NCBI RefSeq assembly: GCF_000973725.1
Contig: NZ_CP009621.1
Location: 2,392,501 to 2,456,500, forward strand
DNA length: 64,000 nucleotides
Reading direction: 5' to 3'
Source: Pontibacter korlensis
Lineage (GTDB): Bacteria > Bacteroidota > Bacteroidia > Cytophagales > Hymenobacteraceae
Below the pieces are notes generated by a model. It was given only the letters and a program-made list of their open reading frames with translations, was not told where the DNA came from and made no database searches. Shown here piece after piece: positions 17,893 to 27,227 of this stretch. A program made the position numbers and the translations under genes. Every line of letters starts with the position of its first letter. Within the stretch, counting starts at the first letter, position 1.

Positions 17893-17934
17893 TTAACAAA
17901 ATAGCGCCTGGAGCTGTAGCCCCAGGCGCTATTT
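17893..17934 (-). terminator. Terminator of pyk
   Basis: A 13-bp perfect stem (17899-17911 with 17922-17934) is followed on the minus strand by TTGTTAATT. It lies 20 bp beyond the pyk stop codon. Confidence 0.85.
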
Positions 17935-17954
17935 ATATGTTGAAGTATAGCTGC

Positions 17955-19382
17955 TTAAGCTATACTTAACTTGATCATGTTAGTGCGCTTCTGCTCGTTG
18001 ATTGGCATGCTTGCAGTGTTGATGAATATGTCACCTTTCTGCAGGTGGCCTTCGTTGAGAAGTGTCTCTTTGATGTCTGTGATAGTGTTATCAGTAGACT
18101 CAAACTTGTTATAGTAGAAGCCACGTACTCCCCACACCAGGTTCAGGGTGTTAAGCAGTCTGTGGTTTTCTGTGAAAACAAAGATATGTGCCTGCGGACG
18201 GTACTTAGCCAGCTGGAAAGCTGTGTAGCCAGACTTCGTCATACCAATAACAGCCTTGGCATTTGTGTCGCGGGCAAGGTTACAGGCGTTTGCTACTAAG
18301 CTATCGCTCAGGAAAGTCTCAGACTCAGGGTTAGGCGTGAAAGTTCTGTTGAATACATTGGAATGCTCCTCTACTGTGCGAATAGTAAGGGTCATGCTGC
18401 GGATCGTCTCAACAGGGTAGGCACCTACGGCTGTCTCAGCACTTAGCATCAGGCAGTGTGCACCATCAAGTACTGCATTCGCTACATCGTTTGTCTCTGC
18501 ACGTGTAGGGCGAGGGTTAACGATCATACTTTCCATCATCTGGGTAGCAACAATAACAGGTTTAGCAGCCTGATTACATTTCTCTACCAGCATTTTCTGG
18601 ATCATAGGTACACGCTCCATGCCTACTTCAACACCCAGGTCACCACGGGCAACCATGATAGCGTCTGTCGCCTCAATGATCTCGTCAATATTCTCGATAG
18701 CTTCAGGCTTTTCGATCTTGGCGATCACGCGAGTGTCTTTGCCGCGCTCCTGAATAATACGCTTGATTTCGTGGATGTCTTCTACTTTACGAACAAAAGA
18801 AAGAGCTACCCATTCTACATCATTGTCAAGGCCGAAGTGAAGGTCTTCAATGTCTTTCTCTGTAAGAGACGGAGCAGAAACCCTTGAGTGGGGCAGGTTA
18901 ATACCTTTACGAGGCTTTACAATACCACCGTACACTACCTCTGTCTCTACTTCAAGCTCTTGGTCGGTAGATATTACTTTTAGCTCCAGCTTGCCATCGT
19001 CCAGAAGGATAGAGTCTCCTGGCTTCACGTCTTTTGCCAAGCCAGTGTAAATAGTAGAGAGTCTTTCTGCAGTGCTGATAGAACCATCGCATGTCAGTTT
19101 GATGCGCTGTCCTTCTATGATCTCGACGCTGCCGTTCTCCACGTCACCTAGTCTGATCTTTGGTCCCTGAAGGTCCTGCACCAAGCAGATGTTGGTGTTG
19201 TGCTGGCGGTTGATTTCGCGTACATGGTCGATTACTACCTTATGTTCTTCATACGCGCCATGCGAGAAGTTCAGACGAAACGCATTTACACCTTCCTGCA
19301 CGAGGGCCACCAGGCGCTCGTAGGAATTACTTGCTGGCCCTACGGTGGCCAGAACTTTTGTCTTGTTAAATGTAATATCCAT
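17955..19382 (-). CDS. pyk: Pyruvate kinase
   Basis: The last enzyme of glycolysis, converting phosphoenolpyruvate and ADP to pyruvate and ATP. At 475 residues it is full length. TKVLATVGPAS opens the barrel, NAFRLNFSHG carries substrate residues, and the signature VIAKIEKPEAIENIDEI holds the catalytic lysine. IMVARGDLGVEVG binds Mg and phosphoenolpyruvate. The C-terminal domain has TKSGYTAFQLAKYRP. The IPExxxVDY-type gene lies immediately upstream, and the two are probably cotranscribed. Confidence 0.97.
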   Translation of the reverse strand: MDITFNKTKVLATVGPASNSYERLVALVQEGVNAFRLNFSHGAYEEHKVVIDHVREINRQHNTNICLVQDLQGPKIRLGDVENGSVEIIEGQRIKLTCDGSISTAERLSTIYTGLAKDVKPGDSILLDDGKLELKVISTDQELEVETEVVYGGIVKPRKGINLPHSRVSAPSLTEKDIEDLHFGLDNDVEWVALSFVRKVEDIHEIKRIIQERGKDTRVIAKIEKPEAIENIDEIIEATDAIMVARGDLGVEVGMERVPMIQKMLVEKCNQAAKPVIVATQMMESMIVNPRPTRAETNDVANAVLDGAHCLMLSAETAVGAYPVETIRSMTLTIRTVEEHSNVFNRTFTPNPESETFLSDSLVANACNLARDTNAKAVIGMTKSGYTAFQLAKYRPQAHIFVFTENHRLLNTLNLVWGVRGFYYNKFESTDNTITDIKETLLNEGHLQKGDIFINTASMPINEQKRTNMIKLSIA

Positions 19383-19384
19383 AC

Positions 19385-19813
19385 TTAGAAAATCAGGTTC
19401 TCCTTAAATTTTAAAGTGAGAGGGTCAAACTTCTTTACGTATTGCACTAACGGAACCCGCAATAATTTCTTTGTGAGTTCCTGAGGGTGCAGTTGCTGCA
19501 TTGCCCCGGTTATCTGCAGCACATAATCATACTCTTTAATGTCTGGCAGCAAAAAAGGTTTCCTCAGGGTCGGGCTGCCAAGCGCCCTGTTGCGAAAAAG
19601 CCGCACTTCGCTATACTCAGTGATGTACTGGAAGTTAGAGATCAGCAAGCGGTCTTTTCCGAAGAGGTCGTAACACAAGTCCTTTTGCTTTGTCAGGCGC
19701 AAATCCAGCAAGCGGTTTAACACCCATGCTAACTTATAATCCTTCACTGACGTTACCAAACCGTACAGATCAAAACTATAATCATACTCTATGTTCAGGC
19801 GGTGCGTCCTCAT
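19385..19813 (-). CDS. IPExxxVDY family protein
   Basis: This small protein (142 aa) begins MRTHRLNIEYDYSFDLYGLV and contains LLPDIKEYDYVLQITG, the position of the IPExxxVDY signature of a Bacteroidota-specific family. The family is often found near pyk, as here, where the gene ends 2 bp before the pyk ATG; its function is unknown. The frame is open from a GTG at 19885, but the family N-terminus and ATG 19813 favour the short form. A small hairpin (19842-19862) lies in its 5' leader. Confidence 0.85.
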   Translation of the reverse strand: MRTHRLNIEYDYSFDLYGLVTSVKDYKLAWVLNRLLDLRLTKQKDLCYDLFGKDRLLISNFQYITEYSEVRLFRNRALGSPTLRKPFLLPDIKEYDYVLQITGAMQQLHPQELTKKLLRVPLVQYVKKFDPLTLKFKENLIF

Positions 19814-19906
19814 ATTTTGAATTGAAACGCTAAAATAAGAAGCTCCGCCTGTAAATCGGAGCGTAAGGTATAAAACTTTTGCCACGTAGCGAATAGAGTA
19901 ATTTTT

Positions 19907-19938
19907 TTTGACATTGTCTGTTAAAAGCTATTTCTTTG
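19907..19938 (+). promoter_or_regulatory. Putative promoter of acpP-fabF-rnc
   Basis: TTTG (19907-19910), a 20-bp spacer and TTTCTTTG (19931-19938) match the consensus except for A to T at the second base of the -7 box. It lies 28 bp upstream of the acpP ATG. Confidence 0.5.
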
Positions 19939-19966
19939 CACAGTGTTTTAATTAACTATAAGAAAA

Positions 19967-20203
19967 ATGTCAGAAATCGCAGAAAAAGTAAAAGCTATCA
20001 TCATCGATAAGCTTGGTGTTGAAGAATCAGAGGTAACTCCAGAGGCGAGCTTCACAAATGACCTTGGTGCTGATTCACTGGATACAGTTGAGCTTATTAT
20101 GGAATTCGAAAAAGAATTCAACGTATCTATTCCAGATGATCAGGCTGAAAATATCTCTACTGTAGGTCAGGCTGTTAGCTACCTGGAAGAGCACGCGAAG
20201 TAA
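19967..20203 (+). CDS. acpP: Acyl carrier protein
   Basis: The 78-residue carrier of growing fatty acyl chains. The phosphopantetheine attachment site is S37 in [15 protein letters not shown], and the strongly acidic helical character is typical. It heads the acpP-fabF-rnc cluster found in many bacteria. The gap to fabF is 58 bp. Confidence 0.98.
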   Translation: MSEIAEKVKAIIIDKLGVEESEVTPEASFTNDLGADSLDTVELIMEFEKEFNVSIPDDQAENISTVGQAVSYLEEHAK

Positions 20204-20261
20204 TATACCCCTACCTTAGTTTATCAAGAATTTCTACTATCTATCCCTCTACTAACAGCTT

Positions 20262-21515
20262 ATGGAGCTTAAGAGAGTCGTAGTTACTGGGCTAGGCGCA
20301 CTCACGCCACTTGGAAATACCGTCTCAGAATATTGGAACGGATTAATCAATGGTGTGAGTGGCGCTGCGCCTATCACACGCTTTGATGCGAGTAAATTTA
20401 AGACCCAATTTGCCTGTGAGGTAAAAGGATACGATCCAGAAAAATATTTTGATCGTAAAGAGGCTCGTAAAATGGACCTATTTACGCAGTTTGCGATGGT
20501 CGTGGCCGATGAGGCTGTGGCCGACGCAAGCTTGGTAGAGGGAAATTATAATCCTGACCGTGTAGGTGTGATCTGGGGCTCTGGTATCGGAGGCTTACGC
20601 ACCTTTCAGGAGGAGTGTGTGAACTTCGCCAATGGCGACGGTACTCCACGCTTCAACCCATTCTTCATTCCTAAGATGATTGCCGACATCAGTGCCGGTC
20701 ATATCTCTATCAAGCATGGCTTCCGCGGACCAAACTTTGTTACCGTTTCAGCTTGTGCTTCTGCAACCAACGCTATTATCGACTCATTTAACTATATCCG
20801 TTTGGGTATGGCAGATGTGATCGTGACAGGTGGTTCTGAAGCTGCTGTAACAGAGGCTGGTATTGGAGGCTTTAATGCTCTAAAAGCCCTTTCTGAGCGC
20901 AACGACTCTCCAGAAACTGCATCACGCCCGTTCGACAATGACCGCGACGGCTTTGTACTGGGTGAAGGTGCTGGTGCCCTGATACTGGAAGAGTATGAGC
21001 ACGCCAAAGCGCGTGGCGCTAAAATTTACGCCGAGATAATTGGTGGCGGCATGTCTGCCGATGCTCACCACATCACGGCTCCACATCCTGAAGGTTTAGG
21101 CGCACTTAACGTTATGAAAAACGTATTGCGCGACGCCAACATTAAGCCGGAGGAGGTTGATTACATCAACGTTCACGGTACATCCACTCCACTTGGTGAC
21201 ATCAGCGAGGTGAAAGCGATTAAAACAGTTTTTGGCGACCATGCCTATAAACTTAACATCAGCTCAACTAAGTCGATGACAGGCCACTTGCTGGGTGCCG
21301 CCGGTGCCATAGAGGCTATTGCTTCTATTATGGCTGTGCAGAACAATGTAGTGCCACCTACCATTAACCACTTCACCGATGATGAAAACATCGACAACCG
21401 CCTGAACTTTACGTTCAACAAGGCGCAGGAACGTGAAGTAAAAGTTGCCTTGAGCAATACTTTTGGTTTTGGTGGTCATAATACCTCTGTTATATTCCGT
21501 CAATTCAACGATTAG
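20262..21515 (+). CDS. fabF: Beta-ketoacyl-ACP synthase II
   Basis: FabF condenses malonyl-ACP with acyl-ACP in fatty acid elongation. The active-site cysteine is C165 in VSACASATNAI, and the two catalytic histidines lie in NVHGTSTPLGD and TKSMTGHLLGAAGA. The C-terminal NTFGFGGHN is conserved. It is full length at 417 residues. Its TAG stop overlaps by one base the GTG start of rnc. Confidence 0.98.
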   Translation: MELKRVVVTGLGALTPLGNTVSEYWNGLINGVSGAAPITRFDASKFKTQFACEVKGYDPEKYFDRKEARKMDLFTQFAMVVADEAVADASLVEGNYNPDRVGVIWGSGIGGLRTFQEECVNFANGDGTPRFNPFFIPKMIADISAGHISIKHGFRGPNFVTVSACASATNAIIDSFNYIRLGMADVIVTGGSEAAVTEAGIGGFNALKALSERNDSPETASRPFDNDRDGFVLGEGAGALILEEYEHAKARGAKIYAEIIGGGMSADAHHITAPHPEGLGALNVMKNVLRDANIKPEEVDYINVHGTSTPLGDISEVKAIKTVFGDHAYKLNISSTKSMTGHLLGAAGAIEAIASIMAVQNNVVPPTINHFTDDENIDNRLNFTFNKAQEREVKVALSNTFGFGGHNTSVIFRQFND

Positions 21516-22255
21516 TGTTTGGGCCTTTTAAACCAGTTCGGCGCGCTTACCATCGGTTATTTAACAAAGACAAAGCCTTAGTACGTGCGCTCTCTGGAAT
21601 TATTGGCAGTACCCCCGATAACCTGCGACTCTACAAGCTCGCCCTTACCCATACGTCCTTTGCCCGGCAGAACTCTGCAGGTAAGCACGAAACAAACGAG
21701 CGACTGGAGTTTTTAGGAGACGCCATTCTAGGTGCCGTGGTGGCTGAACACCTGTTCAAGAAGTTTCCTTATGAGGATGAGGGCTTCCTGACAGAAATCC
21801 GCTCACGCATTGTAAACCGTGAGTCGCTGAATCATATTGCCGTTAAAATTGGATTGAATCTGCTGGTAATGGTGGATACAACCAACCATGGCATGCGGCA
21901 CAAGTCGGTTAACGGTAATGCATTAGAGGCCTTAGTAGGAGCTATCTACCTGGATAAAGGTTATAACACTACCCGCCACTTTATACTTGGCAAACTCATT
22001 AAGCCACACGTAGACCTGCATAAGCTGGTAAGTACTACCGCGAACTTCAAGAGCAAGCTTATTGAATGGGCGCAGAGCCAAAACCTTGAAATCCGCTTTG
22101 ACATCATCAAACGCAAGCAACAGGGTAATACAACAGAGTTTACATCTGAGGTATACATTGATGAAAAACCCATTGCCGTTGGCGTAGGTCTCTCTAAGAA
22201 AAAAGCTGACCAAGCTGCGGCCGAGAAGGGACTGGAGTATCTGAAGATTTCTTAA
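21515..22255 (+). CDS. rnc: Ribonuclease III
   Basis: RNase III cleaves double-stranded RNA in rRNA processing and mRNA decay. The signature NERLEFLGDAILG lies at residues 61-73 with metal ligands E65 and D69. A second acidic pair lies in NALEALVGAIYLDKG (135-149), and a dsRNA-binding domain follows at about 172-245. It starts with GTG sharing one base with the fabF stop codon, so its translation is probably coupled. Length 246 is normal. Confidence 0.96.
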   Translation: MFGPFKPVRRAYHRLFNKDKALVRALSGIIGSTPDNLRLYKLALTHTSFARQNSAGKHETNERLEFLGDAILGAVVAEHLFKKFPYEDEGFLTEIRSRIVNRESLNHIAVKIGLNLLVMVDTTNHGMRHKSVNGNALEALVGAIYLDKGYNTTRHFILGKLIKPHVDLHKLVSTTANFKSKLIEWAQSQNLEIRFDIIKRKQQGNTTEFTSEVYIDEKPIAVGVGLSKKKADQAAAEKGLEYLKIS

Positions 22256-22448
22256 ACCTCATCATCAACTCACAAAACTACTACTAGTTTCCTAGCAATA
22301 GCTTTGGCTTCACTGCTAACAATTCGCTAAGGGCTAACTGCGTTTGAGCATATAGGCCAAGACAGCATTTAACAATTTAGCAGTTCAGTAATTGTTCAAT
22401 TCTCCATATCGCTTAACTTGCCGGGGTATACATGCGTTATAAACCCCT

Positions 22449-24335
22449 ATGGAAGAAACGAGATTAATGCTGGCAGCGGCCGCCCTGAACCAAACACCTA
22501 TGGATTGGGCCGGTAACCTGCAAAACATACACACTGCCATTTCTGAGGCAAAACAAAACAGCACCCACATCCTGCTACTACCAGAGCTTTGCATTACCGG
22601 CTACGGCTGCGAAGACATGTTCCTAAGCCCCTGGCTTTCTGAAATGGCCTTTAACCAACTGCTTCAGATAAAGGAATGGTGTGATGGCATCACTGTGGCA
22701 GTAGGCCTTCCCGTTTTCCTGGATAAGAAAGTATACAATACCGCCTGCGTAATTAAGCATAAGGAAATCATTGGCTTTACAGCTAAACAGTTCTTGGCCA
22801 ACGACGGTGTACATTATGAGCCGCGTTGGTTTACACCGTGGCCTGCCCATGAGGTTCAGGAGTTCGAGTTTTTTGGGCAGAAGTACAAGATCGGTGACAT
22901 AATATATGAAGAGCAAGGCGTAAAGTATGCCTTTGAAATTTGCGAGGATGCCTGGAGGCCTAACCGCCCAGCCGAGCGGCATATGCCAAAAGGAGTACAA
23001 CTCATACTAAACCCGAGCGCCAGCCATTTTGCCCTTAGTAAAACCGACGTGCGCCACAGGTTGGTAGTAGAGGCTTCAAAAAAATACCAGTGTGCTTACA
23101 TGTATGCCAACTTATTAGGCAACGAGGCTGGTAAAATGATCTATGATGGAGAGGTGTTGGTTGCGCAGAACGGAAAGTTGATTCGTCGTAATGAACTGCT
23201 GTGCTTTAAGGATGTGGATCTGGAATGTGCAGAAGTGTGCTTCTCTGATAAACCGGTTATTGAAGAGGTAATTGAATACTTGCCGCCGATAGATGAAAAC
23301 ACAGAACTCGTATCAGCGTTAAGCCTCGCCCTGTTCGACTATATGCGCAAGAGCCGTAGCCGTGGCTTTGTTTTGTCTTTAAGCGGTGGCGCCGATTCTT
23401 CTTTATGTGCCGTTGCTGTGGCTGAGATGGTACGACGTGGCGTGGAAAGCATCGGAATGGAGGCTTTCATGAACAAAGCGCTTCTGTTCACTGAAGAGGA
23501 AAAAGCTGCTATTGGGCAAATGCCACAGCAGGAAGCGTTAAAAGCCATGGTGGGTAAGCTACTTACCTGCGCCTACCAGGGTACTGTAAACTCCTCAAAC
23601 GATACTTATACTTCTGCTAAAGAATTGGCAGAGTCAATTGGGGCCACTTTTTACAAGTGGACAATAGACGATGAAGTAGTAGGCTACATTTCTAAAATAG
23701 AGGGCGCACTTGGACGTAGGCTAACCTGGGAGCAGGATGACATCACGCTTCAGAACATACAGGCCCGTGTACGTGCTCCTGGAATCTGGATGTTGGCCAA
23801 TATCAGGTATGCGCTCTTGCTGGCCACTTCAAACCGTAGTGAGGCTTCAGTAGGATATGCTACCATGGATGGTGACACAGCAGGAAGTATATCTCCTATC
23901 GCCGGTATTGATAAAGCCTTTATCAGGCAATTTCTGATATGGGCACAGCAGGAGTTAGGATACACTGGCCTTCAATATGTAAATAACCTGCAGCCAAGTG
24001 CCGAGCTTCGTCCGTCAGAAGAGGAGCAGACTGATGAGAAAGATTTGATGCCTTACGAGGTGCTGAACCAGATTGAGCGCCTGGCCTTCCACGACCGCTA
24101 CTCACCTGAGGAAGTATACGACCTACTTCTGGAGCAGAATATAGCTGCACCGGATCTTCTAAAAGGGTGGATAACCAAGTTCTACAGCCTGTGGAGCCGC
24201 AATCAGTGGAAGCGTGAGCGCTATGCTCCGGCGTTTCATCTGGATGATTATAACGTGGACCCTCGCAGCTGGCTCCGTTTCCCAATTTTGAGTGGAGGCT
24301 TTAAAGATGAGCTAAAGCGGGTACAGCAAAAATAA
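22449..24335 (+). CDS. nadE: Glutamine-dependent NAD+ synthetase
   Basis: This two-domain enzyme makes NAD from nicotinate adenine dinucleotide, ATP and glutamine. The N-terminal carbon-nitrogen hydrolase (about 7-265) has the triad E46, K113 and C165 (EICEDAW). The C-terminal synthetase domain has the ATP pyrophosphatase loop SGGADSS (312-318) and later ATSNRSEASVGYATMDGD. The 628-residue length fits the long, glutamine-hydrolysing form. It is a single-gene unit after a 193-bp gap with no clear promoter box. Confidence 0.96.
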   Translation: MEETRLMLAAAALNQTPMDWAGNLQNIHTAISEAKQNSTHILLLPELCITGYGCEDMFLSPWLSEMAFNQLLQIKEWCDGITVAVGLPVFLDKKVYNTACVIKHKEIIGFTAKQFLANDGVHYEPRWFTPWPAHEVQEFEFFGQKYKIGDIIYEEQGVKYAFEICEDAWRPNRPAERHMPKGVQLILNPSASHFALSKTDVRHRLVVEASKKYQCAYMYANLLGNEAGKMIYDGEVLVAQNGKLIRRNELLCFKDVDLECAEVCFSDKPVIEEVIEYLPPIDENTELVSALSLALFDYMRKSRSRGFVLSLSGGADSSLCAVAVAEMVRRGVESIGMEAFMNKALLFTEEEKAAIGQMPQQEALKAMVGKLLTCAYQGTVNSSNDTYTSAKELAESIGATFYKWTIDDEVVGYISKIEGALGRRLTWEQDDITLQNIQARVRAPGIWMLANIRYALLLATSNRSEASVGYATMDGDTAGSISPIAGIDKAFIRQFLIWAQQELGYTGLQYVNNLQPSAELRPSEEEQTDEKDLMPYEVLNQIERLAFHDRYSPEEVYDLLLEQNIAAPDLLKGWITKFYSLWSRNQWKRERYAPAFHLDDYNVDPRSWLRFPILSGGFKDELKRVQQK

Positions 24336-24345
24336 TGTATAAGAG

Positions 24346-24377
24346 GGGCGTTACCAGATTAGGTAATGCCCTTTTTC
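24346..24377 (+). terminator. Terminator of nadE
   Basis: GGGCGTTACC (24346-24355) pairs with GGTAATGCCC (24362-24371) with one G-T wobble, followed by TTTTT. Confidence 0.85.
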
Positions 24378-24381
24378 ATCT

Positions 24382-24711
24382 TTACCACTCTCCATACTTT
24401 CGCTTCAGGTGCTCGTTAGTCAACACGATACTTCCAATCAGTAGCAGAAGCATCAGTCCCACAAGTACAAGTATACTTACCGGAACAAACAGCAGCAAAG
24501 CGCAAAGCCAGCCTGCCACAACAGAAACAACTCCTATCCCTATCAGAAGCTTCGCATAGTAGATATTTGCCTCTCTCCAGTTTTCTATGTTGCGCATTGA
24601 GTAATGCGTGCGGAAGCCATAGAACCAGTTATTGTGCTTGGGAGGTCGAACGTTTATCACAACTCCAATCAATAGCACAAGCAGGCCAGGCAAAAGGTGT
24701 AGGAACAGCAT
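24382..24711 (-). CDS. SdpI family membrane protein
   Basis: The 109-residue protein has three hydrophobic segments (about 4-22, 54-72 and 75-98). The segment NWFYGFRTHYSMRNIENW between the first two is the signature of the SdpI/YhfL family. SdpI of Bacillus gives immunity to the SdpC toxin, but most homologues, including this solitary one, have no known role. No toxin gene is adjacent. Confidence 0.85.
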   Translation of the reverse strand: MLFLHLLPGLLVLLIGVVINVRPPKHNNWFYGFRTHYSMRNIENWREANIYYAKLLIGIGVVSVVAGWLCALLLFVPVSILVLVGLMLLLLIGSIVLTNEHLKRKYGEW

Positions 24712-24805
24712 CTGTAGGTTGTTTTAGTGGTTCTTGTACCGCAACGATATTAATGAAGCAGGGGAAGGTGCGGCATCTTTCATTTTTTCGGTGCTCTATT
24801 TATCT

Positions 24806-24813
24806 TAACTTTG
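24806..24813 (+). promoter_or_regulatory. Putative -7 box of lgt
   Basis: TAACTTTG matches TAnnTTTG, only 19 bp before the lgt ATG, implying a very short leader. Confidence 0.5.
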
Positions 24814-24832
24814 TCTGATAAGCATCACCCTT

Positions 24833-25672
24833 ATGAACATATTAAACTATATAACCTGGAACGTTGATCCCGAAATATTCAGCATTGGACCCTTGAGCAT
24901 CCGCTGGTATGGGCTACTTTTCGCGCTGGGTTTTATTATCGGGCAACGCATTCTTACTAAGATATACGTAGCTGAAGGCCGCACCGAAGGCGATGTGGAC
25001 GTGATTACCATCTACATGATCGTAGGTACAGTGTTGGGTGCACGCTTGGGACATACGCTGTTCTACTCTCCAGAATATTACCTGAGCAACCCGATTGAAA
25101 TACTGAAAATCTGGGAAGGTGGGTTAGCCAGCCATGGTGCGACAATTGGTATTCTGCTGGCGCTGTGGCTATTCAGCCGCAAGTATAAATTCGACTATAT
25201 GTGGGTGCTGGACCGCATTGTGATTGTGGTGGCATTGGGAGGAGCCTTGATTCGCTTGGGTAACCTGATGAACTCTGAGATCTTCGGACATCCGACTAAC
25301 CTGCCGTGGGGCTTCATATTTGTACGTCAGAATGAATATTCTCACGTGCCGCGCCACCCTACGCAGTTGTATGAGTCGCTGAGCGTGTTCCTGCTGTTTG
25401 TGCTGCTTTACTGGCTCTGGAAGAAGTATAAAAGTGCTTTGCCAAGGGGACTGCTGTTTGGCATATTCGTTACGGCACTATTTACCTTCCGCTTCTTAGT
25501 GGAGTTCCTGAAAGAGAACCAAGTGGCAAAAGAGGCAACTATGGCCCTGAATATTGGGCAGCAGCTGAGCATTCCGCTCATTCTTATTGGCCTGATTATC
25601 CTGTTCAGGGTATGGCAGAATCCGAAGCCAGCACTGCCTGGCGGTAAGGTGCAGGAGAGGACCAAGGCATAA
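24833..25672 (+). CDS. lgt: Prolipoprotein diacylglyceryl transferase
   Basis: Lgt transfers diacylglycerol from phosphatidylglycerol to the lipobox cysteine of prolipoproteins, the first step of lipoprotein maturation at the inner membrane. About seven membrane helices are visible. GGLASHG carries H101, the signature RLGNLMNSE lies at residues 141-149, and HPTQLYE at 175-181. The 279-residue length is typical. It probably serves the several lipoproteins in this window. Confidence 0.96.
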   Translation: MNILNYITWNVDPEIFSIGPLSIRWYGLLFALGFIIGQRILTKIYVAEGRTEGDVDVITIYMIVGTVLGARLGHTLFYSPEYYLSNPIEILKIWEGGLASHGATIGILLALWLFSRKYKFDYMWVLDRIVIVVALGGALIRLGNLMNSEIFGHPTNLPWGFIFVRQNEYSHVPRHPTQLYESLSVFLLFVLLYWLWKKYKSALPRGLLFGIFVTALFTFRFLVEFLKENQVAKEATMALNIGQQLSIPLILIGLIILFRVWQNPKPALPGGKVQERTKA

Positions 25673-25699
25673 AAAACAAGAAGATAGTGAGTCTATATG

Positions 25700-25732
25700 A
25701 TCCCCTTTTGCTGAGGCAGAAGGGGATTTTTA
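25700..25732 (+). terminator. Terminator of lgt
   Basis: ATCCCCTTTTGC (25700-25711) pairs with GCAGAAGGGGAT (25716-25727) with one mismatch, followed by TTTTA. Confidence 0.85.
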
Positions 25733-25734
25733 TG

Positions 25735-26577
25735 TTACAGGTTGTGTCGGTAAATGCTTCCTCCCTCGCTGGTTATTACCAGTACATCTTCTTCCTCGAA
25801 AGCTACGGCCTCGGTTTTACCTGTACCTTCTATGTCACGCTTTTCATAGTCTCCCTCATAGAACTCCTCCACACTATTGTAGTTACGGAACAGGTGTAAC
25901 TCTTCTTCTCCCAATAGAACCACTGTTTTGCCATCCGGACTTATATCTGCAGCAGTAACTTTAGTTTCTAACTTGGTACTGCCAATGAGCTGGGCTTCGT
26001 AAGATCCTGGCTCATCTGGGAGTTGATATAGCTTTGCTGTTTCGCCACGACCCCGATCTTTAGAGACGAGGTATAGCTTATCATTGTCCCAGAAAAGAGC
26101 TTCGCTGTCGAAGTTGCGTTCCTCCTCTTTAGGAGGGAATTCTTTCTGGTCTTCGTAAGAGAAACGAATAGCCTTCACTTGTTCAGGATTTGCAAGGCTG
26201 ACCTTGTAAATGGCTAAATCTTGCCTGTTGTTCTTATTGTTTCCGGTATCGGCTATGTACAGGTTTCCTTCGTCATCTTTGGTAATATCCTCCCAATCCA
26301 CATTCGAAAGATTTAACCTGATAGTCTGCAGTGTCTTTCCCGCAGCAGTTTGTTTGTATAAGTAGGGTTTATTACGGGAGTCGTTATGCGTTAAGTATAC
26401 TCCTGTAGCTATCGCCACTATACCCGAACTTTCGTCAACTTCTTTTGGAAGCTTGGCGAGAACCTCAACATTGTCAGGTGTTGACGGGACTGCTAATTTT
26501 AACTTATCATGAAGTAAAAGGGTGAACAGCCCAATAGTCGTAGCAAAAAGTAAAGTAATCTTCATCATCAGCTTCAT
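25735..26577 (-). CDS. Secreted or anchored beta-propeller-like protein
   Basis: The protein (280 aa) begins with a hydrophobic segment (about residues 5-22) that could be an uncleaved anchor or a signal peptide. The rest looks like repeated propeller blades: DWEDITKDDEGNLYIADTGN, SEALFWDNDKLYLVSKD and TAADISPDGKTVVLLGEEE. Such proteins often bind ligands or act on phosphoesters, but no catalytic motif is evident, so the function is unknown. It is convergent with lgt and ends just past the lgt terminator. Confidence 0.75.
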   Translation of the reverse strand: MKLMMKITLLFATTIGLFTLLLHDKLKLAVPSTPDNVEVLAKLPKEVDESSGIVAIATGVYLTHNDSRNKPYLYKQTAAGKTLQTIRLNLSNVDWEDITKDDEGNLYIADTGNNKNNRQDLAIYKVSLANPEQVKAIRFSYEDQKEFPPKEEERNFDSEALFWDNDKLYLVSKDRGRGETAKLYQLPDEPGSYEAQLIGSTKLETKVTAADISPDGKTVVLLGEEELHLFRNYNSVEEFYEGDYEKRDIEGTGKTEAVAFEEEDVLVITSEGGSIYRHNL

Positions 26578-26697
26578 CTAATAGCCATTTGCAGCTTAGA
26601 TAAACGAGTGGGAACAGCGTACGTTAAGCTAAGAATAGTGTGAATGCGTCGAACTACTCGAATTAAGTAGGTAACTGTACATAATCAAGAGTATAAC

Positions 26698-27096
26698 ATG
26701 GATATTAAAAAGGTAAAAGAAACCTGCTTATATGTAAAGGACCTTGAGGTGACCAAGAGGTTTTACCATGATAAGCTGGGTTTTAAAGTTATAGGTGAAG
26801 TGGGGGGAAGGCATGTGTTCTTCAGAGCGGGTGCCTCTGTGTTACTCTGCTTTAACCCACACGCCTCCCGTAAAAGTATAAACCTGCCTCCACACTTCGG
26901 CTCTGGCCAATTGCACCTTGCATTCGAAGTAGAGAAAGAACAGTATGAGCCGTGGAAAAAGAAAGTTGAGGAGCTTGGTATTGCTATTGAGCAGGAGTAT
27001 GATTGGGGTGGAGGATTTTTGTCATTTTACTTCCGCGACCCAGACGAACATCTGCTGGAAGTGGTGATGGAAGGCATGTGGGAGAGAGGAGGCTGA
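26698..27096 (+). CDS. VOC (glyoxalase/bleomycin resistance) family protein
   Basis: A single vicinal-oxygen-chelate domain of 132 residues with the usual two beta-alpha-beta-beta-beta halves. ETCLYVKDLEVTKRFYHDKLGF opens the first half (written here with its key residues only: Y12, F21, Y22), LHLAFEVE opens the second, and FRDPDEHLLEVV ends it with the conserved metal-ligand glutamate. The reaction is unknown; relatives include glyoxalases, dioxygenases and resistance proteins. Confidence 0.88.
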   Translation: MDIKKVKETCLYVKDLEVTKRFYHDKLGFKVIGEVGGRHVFFRAGASVLLCFNPHASRKSINLPPHFGSGQLHLAFEVEKEQYEPWKKKVEELGIAIEQEYDWGGGFLSFYFRDPDEHLLEVVMEGMWERGG

Positions 27097-27227
27097 ATTT
27101 TTAATATTTCTCCTGCTATAAGCTTCTGCATGATCATAATAAGAGAAAAGCTGGAGTGACACCTTTTCAATATTATCTGTATATTCATAGGGTTGAAGAA
27201 CCTGTCTAACAATTTGCCCAGAACCAG

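Noticed and set aside
19842..19862. Hairpin GCTCCG/CGGAGC between the IPExxxVDY gene and acpP as a terminator or riboswitch
   Set aside because: The stem is only 6 bp, no clean T-run follows on either strand, and no riboswitch consensus is visible.
24382..24711. SdpI-like protein as part of a toxin-immunity locus
   Set aside because: No SdpC-like toxin or SdpR-like regulator is adjacent.
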